From assembly GCA_036013505.1 (NCBI GenBank), contig CP107851.1:8356001-8420000 (forward strand): 64,000 nt of DNA, written 5' to 3'. Under the pieces are notes generated by a model, which ran no database searches, had not been told where the DNA came from, and saw only the letters and a program-made list of their open reading frames with translations. Shown here piece after piece: positions 8,487-16,735 of the stretch. A program made the translations under genes and the position numbers. Numbering within the stretch: position 1 is the stretch's first letter; each line of letters opens with the position of its first letter. The DNA is from Streptomyces sp. NBC_00510. Its GTDB lineage: Bacteria; Actinomycetota; Actinomycetes; Streptomycetales; Streptomycetaceae.

Positions 8487-8652
8487 AAATGCCACACGTC
8501 GTGAAGAGGGCCGTGGCACGCGCAGCCTTGCGGCCGCTGCTCGCCGGGACACTCCGCCGCAAGGAGGTTCGCTCTTCCGCAACTGCTGCAGCCGGGCGGC
8601 CGTGACCGGCCGCACCATCGGCCGTGGAGGCGGTCGACGCATTTGATGCTCA

Positions 8653-8672
8653 TGCATTAGATGCACTTGCAT
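8653..8672. promoter_or_regulatory. overlapping TGCA inverted repeats upstream of the MFS gene
   Basis: TGCATTAGATGCACTTGCAT contains two overlapping dyads, TGCA-5-TGCA (8653-8665) and TGCA-2-TGCA (8662-8671), in a locally AT-rich stretch followed by TAAAGT. It lies 30-50 bases before the chosen MFS start, where a repressor would block transcription. No regulator gene is adjacent. Confidence 0.4.
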
Positions 8673-8702
8673 TTAAAGTACGAGCATGTCAGCGTATCGC
8701 CC

Positions 8703-10172
8703 ATGAGTCCTTCCGCTCCATCGCCGTTGTCCACTTCCTCGCCCACATGGAACGCGCGGCAGTGGGGAATCCTGCTCACCGTCTCGATCGTCGGGTTCCT
8801 CGACGCGCTGGACGTGAACATGGTGGGTGTCGCCCTGCCCTCGATCCAGGACGACCTGGGCCTGTCCACCAGCGCACTGCAGTGGATCGTCAGCGGTTAC
8901 GTCCTTGGCTACGGCGGGTTTCTGCTGCTGGGCGGGCGCGCCGCCGACATCCTCGGCCGGCGCAGTGTCTTCCTGGCGGCGGTCGCCGTCTTCGCCGTGA
9001 CCTCGCTGGTCGGCGGCCTGGTCGACGACGGGACCCTTCTGATCGTCGCCCGTGTCCTGAAGGGCGTGTCGGCGGCGTTCACCGCACCTGCGGCGTTTTC
9101 CATCATCACGACCACGTTCGCCGAGGGGCCTGCCCGCAACAAGGCGATCGGGATCTACACGCTCTTCGGTTCCGGCGGCTTCTCGGGGGGGCTGGTGCTG
9201 TCCGGTGCGCTGACCGAGGTCGGCTGGCGGTGGACGTTCCTCCTGCCGGTGCCCGTGGCGCTGATCGCCCTGGTGGCGGCGATCCGTGTCCTGCCCAAGG
9301 ACGGACCGCGCACCGTCGGCAACTACGACCTGCCCGGCGCACTCACCCTCGTCGCCGGAATGCTGCTGCTCGTCTACGTCGTCGTCGAAGCGCCGCAGAA
9401 GGGCTGGACCACGGCGAGCACGCTGGTGGAGTTCGGGCTCGCTGCCGCGCTGCTGGCCGCCTTCGTGGTGATCGAGTTGCGCGGGGCGCAGCCGCTGGTC
9501 CGTCTGGGCATCCTGCGCTCGAGCTCCCTGGTGCGTGCCAACGTGGGCCTGTCGGTGTTCTTCGGCGCCTATGTCGGCTTCCAGTTCGTGGTGACGCTGT
9601 ACTTCCAGCAGGTGCTGCAGTGGTCGGCGCTGCAGACCGCGTTCGGCTTCCTTCCCGCCGCCGCCATCGTCACCGTCGCCTCGCCCCGTATCCCGTACCT
9701 GATCGCGCGATACGGCACCGCGCGCAGCATCATCGCCGGCGTCATCGCGCACGTGGCCGCCTATGCGCTCTTCCTGGCCATCGCCCGGGACCATCCCTAC
9801 GCCGTGGGTGTGCTGCCCAGCATGCTGCTGCTCAGCATCGGCTTCACGCTGGCGTTCGCGCCCTTCCAGCTTGAGGGCACCTCGGGAATCCCCGACCACG
9901 AGCAAGGCCTGGCCGGCGGCCTGCTGAACACCTCCATGCAGATCGGCGGCGCGATCGGCCTCGCCATCGTCACCGCGGTCCTTACCGCAGGCAACGGCGG
10001 CAAGAGCGGGCCCGAGACCCTGCTCGCCGGTTTCACCCCCGCAATGATCACCGTCACCGTGCTCGCGGCCATCGGCCTGCTCGTCGCCCTGTCCGGATCG
10101 CTGGGACGTCGCAGGGTACCTGCGCAGACGGACAGGAGCACCGACCGACGGGAGCTCGACAAGGTCACCTGA
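8703..10172 (+). CDS. MFS drug-export transporter, DHA2 (EmrB/QacA-like) family
   Basis: The product has about 489 residues from the ATG at 8703 (MSPSAPSPLSTSS); an in-frame ATG at 8661 would overlap the operator-like repeats. The chain is hydrophobic with about 14 membrane helices. Motif A is GGRAADILGRRSVFL between helices 2 and 3. The first helix has GFLDALDVNMVGVALPSIQDD, typical of DHA2 pumps, and motif C-like GGFSGGLVLSGAL follows. It would export a hydrophobic compound using the proton gradient. Two oxidoreductase genes follow in the same direction, suggesting one resistance or modification unit. Confidence 0.92.
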   Translation: MSPSAPSPLSTSSPTWNARQWGILLTVSIVGFLDALDVNMVGVALPSIQDDLGLSTSALQWIVSGYVLGYGGFLLLGGRAADILGRRSVFLAAVAVFAVTSLVGGLVDDGTLLIVARVLKGVSAAFTAPAAFSIITTTFAEGPARNKAIGIYTLFGSGGFSGGLVLSGALTEVGWRWTFLLPVPVALIALVAAIRVLPKDGPRTVGNYDLPGALTLVAGMLLLVYVVVEAPQKGWTTASTLVEFGLAAALLAAFVVIELRGAQPLVRLGILRSSSLVRANVGLSVFFGAYVGFQFVVTLYFQQVLQWSALQTAFGFLPAAAIVTVASPRIPYLIARYGTARSIIAGVIAHVAAYALFLAIARDHPYAVGVLPSMLLLSIGFTLAFAPFQLEGTSGIPDHEQGLAGGLLNTSMQIGGAIGLAIVTAVLTAGNGGKSGPETLLAGFTPAMITVTVLAAIGLLVALSGSLGRRRVPAQTDRSTDRRELDKVT

Positions 10173-10247
10173 CGTCACCGGGGGACGGCCGACCGCTGGG
10201 CCTGAACTGCCCCAGCCATCCCAGACTCGAAAGGCAATACCACTCAC

Positions 10248-11234
10248 ATGAGCAAGATCGTCCGATTTCACGCCACCGGCGGCCCCGAGGTCCTGACCCT
10301 GGACGACGTCGAGGTCCGCGAACCCGGGCACGGCGAGATCCGCCTCCGCACCCGTGCTCTCGGGTTGAACCGAGCGGACGCCATGCTCCGCAGCGGTCAC
10401 CGCGCGGAGTTCCCCTCCGGTATCGGATGGGAGGCCTCCGGTGAGGTCGACGCCATCGGCCTGGACGTCGAAAGTTTCACCGTCGGCGACGCCGTCAGCC
10501 TGATCCCCTGCTTCCGGGCCACCGACTACCCCATCCACGGTGAGCTGGCCATCGCGCCCGCCACCGCGGTGGTCAAGCACCCCGACACACTGTCCTGGGA
10601 GCAGGCCGCGGCCCTGTGGGGGCAGTACCTGACCGCCTACGGCGCCCTCATCGAAACCGCGAGCCTAAGGGCCGGTGACACGGTGGTCATCCCGGCCGCC
10701 TCCAGCAGCGTCGGGCTGGCCGCGATCCAGATAGCCCGCAGTGTGGGGGCCCGGCCCGTGGCACTGACCCGCAGCAGCGCCAAGCGCGAGCGGCTCCTGG
10801 ACGAAGGCGCGGAGGCAGTGGTCGTCACGGGCGAGGAAGACGTGGTCACCCGCCTGAACGAGCTCACCGACGGTCACGGAGCGCGCGTCATCCTCGACCC
10901 GGTGGGAGGACCTGCTCTGGCGGACTTGATCGGTGCCGCCGCGCCCGGTGGGACCGTGATCCTCTACGGCGCGCTGAGCAGCGAGGCCACGACGCTGCCG
11001 GTGCTGCAGGCGATCGGCAAGAGCCTGACCGTCCGGGGATACAAGGTCTTCGACCTCACCACCGACGTCGAACGCCGCAAGGTCGCCGTCGACTGGGTCC
11101 TTGACGGCCTTGCCCGCGAGACCCTGCGGCCGGTCATCGACACCGTCTTCCCGCTGGAGGACATCGTCGAGGCCCACCGTCGTCTCGAGTCAGGATCCCA
11201 GGTCGGCAAGATCGTCGTGACCGTCCCCCGCTGA
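10248..11234 (+). CDS. zinc-independent MDR-family alcohol dehydrogenase / quinone oxidoreductase
   Basis: The product has 328 residues; ATG at 10248, 76 bases after the MFS stop. The GroES-like N-domain contains GLNRADAMLRSG and GIGWEASGEVDAIG. The Rossmann domain has AASSSVGLAAIQIARSVGARP. The catalytic zinc ligands of classical ADH are absent, as in NADPH:quinone reductases. VGKIVVTV near the C-terminus is a normal end. It probably reduces quinones or enones in the cytoplasm and works with the neighbouring pump and aldo/keto reductase. Confidence 0.9.
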   Translation: MSKIVRFHATGGPEVLTLDDVEVREPGHGEIRLRTRALGLNRADAMLRSGHRAEFPSGIGWEASGEVDAIGLDVESFTVGDAVSLIPCFRATDYPIHGELAIAPATAVVKHPDTLSWEQAAALWGQYLTAYGALIETASLRAGDTVVIPAASSSVGLAAIQIARSVGARPVALTRSSAKRERLLDEGAEAVVVTGEEDVVTRLNELTDGHGARVILDPVGGPALADLIGAAAPGGTVILYGALSSEATTLPVLQAIGKSLTVRGYKVFDLTTDVERRKVAVDWVLDGLARETLRPVIDTVFPLEDIVEAHRRLESGSQVGKIVVTVPR

Positions 11235-11315
11235 CCCGGCACACCTCGCAAGCGCCAAGAACGGCGTCCACCCTTACGCAACGCAAGTTGCTCGTCTTAG
11301 TGGAGATGTCACCCC

Positions 11316-12389
11316 ATGCGATACACCACCTTCGGCCGCAACAACGGCCTGCGCGTGTCGGAGTACGGCCTCGGCACCGCCAATTTCGGTACCGGCTGGC
11401 GCGCCGGTGGCGGCTGGGGCCCCGGTGCCGAGCCCGCCGAGGCCCGCAAGATCTTCGACCGGTTCGCCGAAGCCGGCGGCACGCTCCTCGACACCGCCGA
11501 GAACTACCAGGCCGGCGAATCCGAGCAGCTGCTCGGCGAGTTCCTGGGCGCCGACCGGGACCACTTCGTGCTGACGGGCAAGTACAGCATGAACGGCGTC
11601 GGACCGCAGACCGTCTCCAACACCGGCAACAGCCGCCGGTACATGGTCCAGGCCCTCGAAGCCAGCCTGCGCCGCCTGAACACCGACCACCTGGACATGT
11701 ACTGGGTGCACGCCCCTGACGGCCTGACTCCGATGGAGGAGATCCTGCGCGGACTGGACGACCTGGTCAGCACAGGAAAGATCCGCTACTTCGGGCTGTC
11801 CAACTTCCCGGCCTGGCGTGTGTCGCGCGCCGCCGCCATCGCCGAACTGCGCGGCTGGTCCCCGGTGGCCGGAATCCAGGTCGAGTACAGCCTGGTCGAC
11901 CGCACCGCCGAACGGGAGCTGCTGCCGATGGCGAGGGCACTCGGCCTGGGCGCGGCGCTGTGGAGCCCGCTCGGCGGCGGCCTGCTGACCGGCAAGTACC
12001 GTCAGGGCGCCACCGGCCGGATCAGCGACCTCAAGGCCGTCGGGTTCTTCGAGGACACCGCGCAGAAGACCGCGATCGTCGACGCCGTCCTCGACGTCGC
12101 GGCCGAACTCGGCGTGCCGGCCTCCCATGTCGCCATCGCCTGGATGCGGCAGCAGGGCGCGCGGGCGGCCACGGCGTACGTGCCGATCATCGGCCCGCGC
12201 AGCGTCGCGCAGCTCGACGACTACCTGGGCGCGCTGGACGTGACGCTGACCCCGGCGCAGTTCGCCCGGCTCGACGAGGTGAGCGCGATCAGGCTCGGCA
12301 CCCCGCATGAGCTGAACGCGTGGAGCGTGGGCCCCATCCGCGGCGGCGACGCAAGCGTGATCGACGAGCCCGCGATCCCGGTGGCGTGA
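11316..12389 (+). CDS. aldo/keto reductase
   Basis: The product has 357 residues. The family signature is visible: start MRYTTFGRNNGLRVSEYGLG, then GTLLDTAENYQAGESEQLLG with catalytic Asp and Tyr, ADRDHFVLTGKY with catalytic Lys, and HLDMYWVHAPD with His. The C-terminal NADPH-binding segment PIIGPRSVAQLDDYLGALDV is complete. It is the last gene of the pump/reductase run, 81 bases after the quinone-type reductase. The likely substrates are aldehydes or ketones. Confidence 0.92.
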   Translation: MRYTTFGRNNGLRVSEYGLGTANFGTGWRAGGGWGPGAEPAEARKIFDRFAEAGGTLLDTAENYQAGESEQLLGEFLGADRDHFVLTGKYSMNGVGPQTVSNTGNSRRYMVQALEASLRRLNTDHLDMYWVHAPDGLTPMEEILRGLDDLVSTGKIRYFGLSNFPAWRVSRAAAIAELRGWSPVAGIQVEYSLVDRTAERELLPMARALGLGAALWSPLGGGLLTGKYRQGATGRISDLKAVGFFEDTAQKTAIVDAVLDVAAELGVPASHVAIAWMRQQGARAATAYVPIIGPRSVAQLDDYLGALDVTLTPAQFARLDEVSAIRLGTPHELNAWSVGPIRGGDASVIDEPAIPVA

Positions 12390-12585
12390 TCTCAGGCGAA
12401 TGACCGGCTTCGAGGACATGGGAGGCGGCCCGATCGCGCGCCGCCTGCAGGCGCAGTCTCGCGCGGCATTCCCTTCACGCGCCCGCGGGACGTAGAGCCA
12501 ACAGGTCCCCACCGTCAGGCGGAGGAGGGCGCTGAAGGTGCCCTCCTGCTCCCCGCAGCCGCGGATGCGCTGGCGGGGAGGCCGC

Positions 12586-12690
12586 TCAGGAGGTGGAGGG
12601 CGGGATGTCCTGGTTGGCGTGGAAGAAGTTGTAGGGGTCGTAGCTCCTTTTTATCGCGGCCAGTTGGTCGTGGTGGTCGCCGTAGGCGCC
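12586..12690 (-). pseudogene. C-terminal remnant of an FAD-linked (berberine-bridge-type) oxidoreductase
   Basis: The minus strand reads GAYGDHHDQLAAIKRSYDPY then NFFHANQDIPPSTS and a stop. This is the BBE-domain end of PCMH-type FAD oxidoreductases (KxxYDPxNxFxxNQxI). Homology stops abruptly near 12690, where a plus-strand hydrolase remnant begins. About 35 residues remain of a protein normally near 450. Confidence 0.75.
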
Positions 12691-13548
12691 CCTGGATCCG
12701 GTCGGTTTTTCCCTGTTCGCCAAGACCCCTGCAACGCCGAGGCGACGGCCTCACCTGCCCCGGCGTTCCTGGGCACCGGCACGGCAGTCGCGAGCCTGGT
12801 GCGTTGGAACGCCGGGCGCATCGGATCGCTGGACGCGATCGATGGCGGCCGGTCGCTGAGGGCGCTGCAACTCGACTGGCTCGACGGGGTGCTGGGGCGC
12901 GGCGGCAGCGCACCGGCGTCTACCGTCTTGGTCTTCGTGACGGGCGCCGGCGTCTGGCGGCGGACGGACCGCTGGCCGCCCCCGACCACCAAGACGACGT
13001 GGTTCCTCCGGGCCCCCGACACACTGTCGCCCGAGCCACCCGGCACGGACGAGCCGCCGGCCTGTTTCGTGCACCACCCCGCCGACCCCGTACCGGTGTG
13101 CGGCGGCGCCCTCCTGCTGACCGACGCGTATCCCGCGGGCCCGTTCGACCAGCGCGCCATCGAGGCCCGGCCCGACGTCCTGACCTGGACCGGCCCCCAG
13201 CTGACCGCCCCCCTGGAGGTCGCAGGCCGGATCACCGCGGTCCTCACCACCACGAGCGACGGCCCGGCCGCCTGGGTGGCCCGGCTGTGCGACGTCCGCC
13301 CGGACGGCACGTCGATCAATCTCGCCGATGGCGTCGCCCGCGCCGAAGCCTCCGCCGATGCGGACCCCCAGGAAGTCCGCGTCGACCTGTGGTCCGCGGC
13401 GCACGTGTTCCGTCCGGGCCACCGGCTCCGCCTCCAGGTGACCGCCTCCGCCCATCCCCGCTGGGAGGTCCCCGACACCCCGGGCACGCGACGTGTCCAC
13501 CACGCCGCAGCCCGCCCCTCACGGCTGGTGCTGCCGGTGTCGGGGTGA
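12691..13548 (+). pseudogene. 5'-truncated CocE/NonD-family (X-Pro dipeptidyl-peptidase-like) hydrolase
   Basis: The C-terminal jelly-roll half is well preserved: VFVTGAGVWRRTDRWPPP, FVHHPADPVPVCGGALLL, GPFDQRAIEARPDVLTWTGP, ARLCDVRPDGTSINLADGVA and AHVFRPGHRLRLQVTASAHP, all typical of CocE/NonD proteins. The N-terminal alpha/beta-hydrolase domain with its catalytic Ser is missing. The open frame starts inside sequence without family character, directly at the junction with the FAD-oxidoreductase remnant. No active esterase can be made. Confidence 0.8.
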
Positions 13549-13736
13549 GCCTTCCAGATCGGAACACCAGGACGTGGTGAGCGCCTGACGGGACTTCTTC
13601 GCCGTGGGGGTATGCAAAATCGATCTTTGTGATGTCCCTGAAGGGGAAACTCACCCGGACCAGACGCGCGTCCTGCGCGATCTCACCCGATGGCCCGGCA
13701 CTTCAACGTGGAGCATTGCCGGCCATGACGAGACGA

Positions 13737-13778
13737 GCCTGACCGCGACCGACCCGCCAGGAACGGTCGCGGTCAGGC
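13737..13778. terminator. bidirectional terminator-like hairpin
   Basis: GCCTGACCGCGACC (13737-13750) pairs perfectly with GGTCGCGGTCAGGC (13765-13778) over a 14-base loop. It sits between the 3' ends of the plus-strand hydrolase remnant and the minus-strand glycine-rich gene. Confidence 0.75.
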
Positions 13779-13855
13779 CTTCGCCCATTGACCCCTTCGA
13801 ATGTGACCGGGCCCTGACACGGCAGGTTGCCCAGGACGACGGTCGGCTTCGGGAG

Positions 13856-14305
13856 CTACTGACGGATGTTGATGGCCTGGATCGCCTCGGACTGTGCGAC
13901 TGCCGCCGGGGAGGCGACGTTGGCCGACAGCGATTCGTTACGGGCCTTCACGTGCGCAGACTTGAGCGACTTGTTGGTGAGTCGGAAGTAGCCGAAGTCC
14001 TCACCCCAACCGCCGTACCCTCCGCGGTCGTAGCCTCCACGGCCGTACCCACCGCGGTCGTAGCCTCCGCGGTCGTAGCCTCCACGGCCGTACCCCCCGC
14101 GGCCGTAGTCTCCGCGGTCGTGACCTCCGTGGCCGTAGCCTCCACGGCCGTGGTCCCCGCGGTCGTAGCCCCGGCCACCGTAGCCGTTGTCCCAGCCATC
14201 CCCCGAACAGGTCGCGGAAGTGGCCAGCGCCGTACCGGCCAGGGGAACCCCCATGGCTGATACCGCCAATGCGACCGTAGCCGCGGCTCGAGCAAGACCT
14301 TTCAC
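13856..14305 (-). CDS. secreted glycine/tyrosine/arginine-rich repeat protein
   Basis: The product has 149 residues from GTG at 14305, with GGGAGG eight to thirteen bases upstream. Residues 1-29 form a Sec signal peptide (MKGLARAAATVALAVSAMGV, cleavage near ALA-TSA). Residues 41-100 are a low-complexity tract of about a dozen degenerate units of the form GGYDR or GGYGR, interspersed with DHG and GHG. Residues 101-149 are an ordinary, Lys/Ala/Ser-containing tail with FGYFRLTNKSLKSAHVKARN. The DNA repeat is imperfect, so selection acts on the protein. Possible roles are cell-wall or surface-layer binding, adhesion or metal/His chemistry; none is shown. A terminator hairpin follows. Confidence 0.8.
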   Translation of the reverse strand: MKGLARAAATVALAVSAMGVPLAGTALATSATCSGDGWDNGYGGRGYDRGDHGRGGYGHGGHDRGDYGRGGYGRGGYDRGGYDRGGYGRGGYDRGGYGGWGEDFGYFRLTNKSLKSAHVKARNESLSANVASPAAVAQSEAIQAINIRQ

Positions 14306-15009
14306 TGCATTCCTCCCTTGGAGTCAGGAATTTCCTGATGCGAAACTGAAGCTAGCCGATGGCCACTCGGAAGTCATTCACGCTTCGCGGTGAAGGTCGG
14401 CCAAACAGGGCATCGCCGAGAAATGCTCGACGGCGCCCGGGAGGTCACAACCCCGGCGTTTCCCAAGCTCAGGCCCCATCTCGTCCTGCTGCGCGAGATT
14501 TCCCGGGTTCCGCGTTGATACACCTTGGAGTGAATCCGGCGCAGGCTCTCAACGTAGATAAAGCGTTGCGGGAGAGGATAAAATTAATTCATTCAAGCGA
14601 GCCAAATTTGGCAAAGAATGCGCCACTTCGGATTCCCTTGGCAGGGTATCCCGGTGCAACAATTGCGGCCCGAGCAGTGAGGATGAAAAAATTGGATGAC
14701 TTGAAATCTGGGGCGGTGTCGAATCCAAACTTCCCGGTGTCCGCCGACGGACGCAGCATCGGCATCGGATGCGGGGTCGCGATTCCCCCTGACTCCCCGC
14801 CCGTTCTGGCGCGAGAGTGGCGCGGACTCCGCCATGTTGACCCTCTCGATGCGAACTGCGGGCGTAGCGGTCGCTGAGAGGTGTCCGAACCTGACGGTCG
14901 CTGGAACGGTACATTCGCCGCATATGGGTCACACGCGACAGCGCTGTGACTGTGCGGATGCGCGCCTCATGAGCGCAAGCGCGAGTGGCGGGCGTCACGG
15001 CATCCCGGC
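14306..15009. other. long intergenic region with an AT-rich island
   Basis: There are 704 bases. The part next to 14305 holds the promoter of the glycine-rich gene. Positions 14510-14720 are clearly lower in GC than the surroundings (TAAAATTAATTCATT, AAATTTGG). An open frame crosses it at 14359-14877 (+) but lacks start signals or family motifs. The island may be foreign DNA. Confidence 0.5.
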
Positions 15010-15031
15010 TTGACGTTCACACTAATGTCAA
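15010..15031. promoter_or_regulatory. MerR-type dyad in the promoter of the downstream SDR gene
   Basis: The 22-bp dyad begins TTGAC and ends GTCAA, with TT and AA also symmetric inside. It contains TTCACACTA (15016-15024), a word repeated next to the MerR gene at 16542-16550. Long-spaced dyads within the promoter are the usual MerR binding mode. Confidence 0.55.
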
Positions 15032-15088
15032 CCTTTAGCTTCGGTTCAGTAGCTGAAAGCCAACTGAACGGCGCAAGGAGACATCGCC

Positions 15089-15844
15089 ATGCCCAAGGCT
15101 CTGACAGGACGGACAGCGCTCGTGACCGGAGGGTCGCGAGGTATCGGTGCGGGGATCGCCCGGGAACTGGCCCGCGAGGGTGCGAACGTCGTCATCACCT
15201 ACCGAAAGTCGCGCGAGCAGGCGGAAGAGGTCGTCGCCGACCTGGCCGCACTTGGGGCGAAGGCGCTTGCCGTACAGGCGGATCAGTCCGTTCCCCACGA
15301 GGCGTCGACCGCTGTCGAACAGGCTGCCGAGTTCCTGGGCGGCCAGATCGACGTGCTGGTGAACTCCGCCGGAGTAGCCGTCATGGGCACCGTCGACCAG
15401 TTGGACCTGGACCTTCTCGAAGGGGTCCAGCAGATGATGGCCACCAATGTGATGGGCACCGTCGTCACCACGCATTCCGCATCGCGTTATCTGCCCGACG
15501 GCGGGCGCGTCATCCTGGTGGGCAGCATCGTCGCCCACCGCGTTCCTGTCCCTGGCGTCGCCGAGTACGCGGCGAGCAAGGCAGCGATCGACCAGCTCGG
15601 CCGCGGGTGGGCGCGCGACTTCGGCCCGCGCGGCATCACCGTCAATGTCGTCCAGCCCGGGGCGACCGACACGGACATGAACCCTGCGGACGGGCCGAAC
15701 GCTGCCCCGCAGGTGGCCATGACGCCCCTGGGGCGCATGGGCACCACCGAGGACATCGCCAAGGCGGTCGTCTTCCTCGCCAGTGAGAACGCTGCCTACA
15801 TCACAGGCGCACGGTTGACCGTCGACGGCGGATACAGCATCTGA
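15089..15844 (+). CDS. SDR-family oxidoreductase (FabG-like)
   Basis: The product has 251 residues; ATG at 15089 with AAGGAGA upstream. All classical SDR motifs are intact: TGGSRGIG, NSAG in VLVNSAGVAV, the catalytic Ser in VGSIVAHRV, and Tyr/Lys in YAASKAA. The segment before the NADP pocket (TYRKSREQ) favours NADPH. The C-terminus reads ITGARLTVDGGYSI. Its promoter carries a dyad sharing a motif with the region upstream of the converging MerR gene, so it is probably that regulator's target. Confidence 0.92.
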   Translation: MPKALTGRTALVTGGSRGIGAGIARELAREGANVVITYRKSREQAEEVVADLAALGAKALAVQADQSVPHEASTAVEQAAEFLGGQIDVLVNSAGVAVMGTVDQLDLDLLEGVQQMMATNVMGTVVTTHSASRYLPDGGRVILVGSIVAHRVPVPGVAEYAASKAAIDQLGRGWARDFGPRGITVNVVQPGATDTDMNPADGPNAAPQVAMTPLGRMGTTEDIAKAVVFLASENAAYITGARLTVDGGYSI

Positions 15845-15867
15845 TCCGGGAGCAGCACCCATGACGC

Positions 15868-15914
15868 GCGGGGCTCCGGTGCCAGGACGACAGTCGACGG
15901 GACCAGAGCCCCGC
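15868..15914. terminator. terminator-like inverted repeat between convergent genes
   Basis: GCGGGGCTC (15868-15876) pairs perfectly with GAGCCCCGC (15906-15914) across a 29-base spacer that can add further pairs. It lies between the converging SDR and MerR genes. Confidence 0.6.
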
Positions 15915-16040
15915 CACTGGCGAATCCGTCCGTTGCGGCGTCCTCCAGCCCGCCTCCGCCTCGCCGGCAGCGTCAGCCTCGCGCCGCACCGATAGCGCCT
16001 TCCGGCAGGTGAGCGCTCGGCCGCGTGAGTCCCGCCGCTG

Positions 16041-16457
16041 TCACTCCGCAACCAAGACCAGGACTCCATCCGCGGTCGTCGGCATGGGGGCCGTGGCGTC
16101 CTCCTGGAAGCGCAGGTATGCCTCGATCGCGCGCTGGTTGCGTTGCAGCACGTCGATGCGCCGTTTGATGCTGCTGAGTTGGCGTCGCAGACCGTCCAGG
16201 TCCTTTGCGTCCGGGCACTCCCGGGCGTGCGCATCGCCCTCGGCGGACTCGAAACAGGGCAGAACCTCGCGGATCATCTCCGTGGTCAAACCGACTTCGA
16301 GGAGTTCGCGGATCTGCAGTACGCGGTCGATGGCCGGCTCGCCGTACGTGCGGTATCCGTTGGGGCTCCGGAACGGCGTCAGGATGCCGACCTCTTCGTA
16401 GTAACGAAGCAGCCGCGGCGCGACACCGGTCTTCGCGGCCAGCTCTCCGATCTTCAC
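16041..16457 (-). CDS. MerR-family transcriptional regulator
   Basis: The product has 138 residues. It has the MerR helix-turn-helix (MKIGELAAKTGVAPRLLRYY), wing (YRTYGEPAIDRVLQI) and a coiled-coil dimer helix (DGLRRQLSSIKRRIDVLQRN). There are two Cys residues, CFESAEGDAHARECPD, near residues 68 and 80, with a spacing seen in some metal- or redox-sensing MerR proteins, so the effector may be an ion or electrophile. The C-terminal tail is hydrophobic (GVLVLVAE). It converges on the SDR gene. Confidence 0.9.
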   Translation of the reverse strand: MKIGELAAKTGVAPRLLRYYEEVGILTPFRSPNGYRTYGEPAIDRVLQIRELLEVGLTTEMIREVLPCFESAEGDAHARECPDAKDLDGLRRQLSSIKRRIDVLQRNQRAIEAYLRFQEDATAPMPTTADGVLVLVAE

Positions 16458-16534
16458 ATTGCCCTCCTCTTGCCGGGCATCGCGTGGACGGTATGCCCCG
16501 TCGCCGCACAGGTGGGCGACCTTGCCGTCTGCTG

Positions 16535-16550
16535 TTGAACCTTCACACTA
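16535..16550. promoter_or_regulatory. candidate autoregulatory MerR site
   Basis: TTGAACCTTCACACTA (plus strand) repeats the TTGA..TTCACACTA arrangement of the SDR promoter dyad at 15010-15024, with one extra base in the gap. It lies about 80-95 bases upstream of the MerR start, where autoregulation would act. It overlaps the 3' end of an SDR remnant. Confidence 0.45.
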
Positions 16551-16735
16551 CTCGGCCACTGACGTTGATCGATTACGTCCGGCCGTGACGCCGCCGTCGA
16601 CATGACAGACGGCGCCGGTGACCCAGCCGGTGCGCTCCGACAGTTGGAGGGTGACGGTTGAGGCGATGCCGTCGGGGGTGCCGGTGTGGTTCATGCTGCT
16701 GGTGCCGCTGATGACGACGACCTTCTTGCCGTGAG
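16548..16735 (-). pseudogene. SDR-family remnant with internal deletion
   Basis: A minus-strand frame joins an SDR N-terminal strand (GKKVVVISGTSS) almost directly to an SDR C-terminus (GIASTVTLQLSERTGWVTGA then VCHVDGGVTAGRN). The central 150-180 residues with the catalytic Ser-Tyr-Lys are missing. The upstream edge meets a DinB remnant near 16735. Confidence 0.7.

Larger units (their letters stand above)
7426..8640. other. long region without a convincing gene; carries strong inverted repeats
   Basis: There are about 1.2 kb between the IS110 remnant and the MFS gene. An open frame at 8008-8310 (+) contains CPRC but its Arg-rich composition and lack of start signals argue against a gene. 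Two notable structures are listed separately: a hairpin at 7757-7793 and a perfect palindrome at 8471-8486. No tRNA, rRNA or known ncRNA was recognised. Confidence 0.5.

Noticed and set aside
8673..10580. Minus-strand open frame of 635 residues antisense to the MFS and reductase genes
   Set aside because: It is Asp/Gly/Arg-rich with no family motifs and mirrors the third-position GC bias of the plus-strand genes, the usual shadow effect in high-GC DNA.
13316..13654. Minus-strand ORF beginning MSFPFRDITKIDFAYPHGEE
   Set aside because: Most of it is antisense to the CocE remnant and it lacks a ribosome-binding site; only the first 35 residues look protein-like.
13980..14200. CRISPR-like array because of regular short DNA repeats
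   Set aside because: The repeats are degenerate, have no unique spacers, and lie in frame within a secreted glycine-rich protein gene.
14359..14877. Open frame of 172 residues crossing the AT-rich island
   Set aside because: No start signal, mixed composition and no motif; codon bias is poor in its central part.
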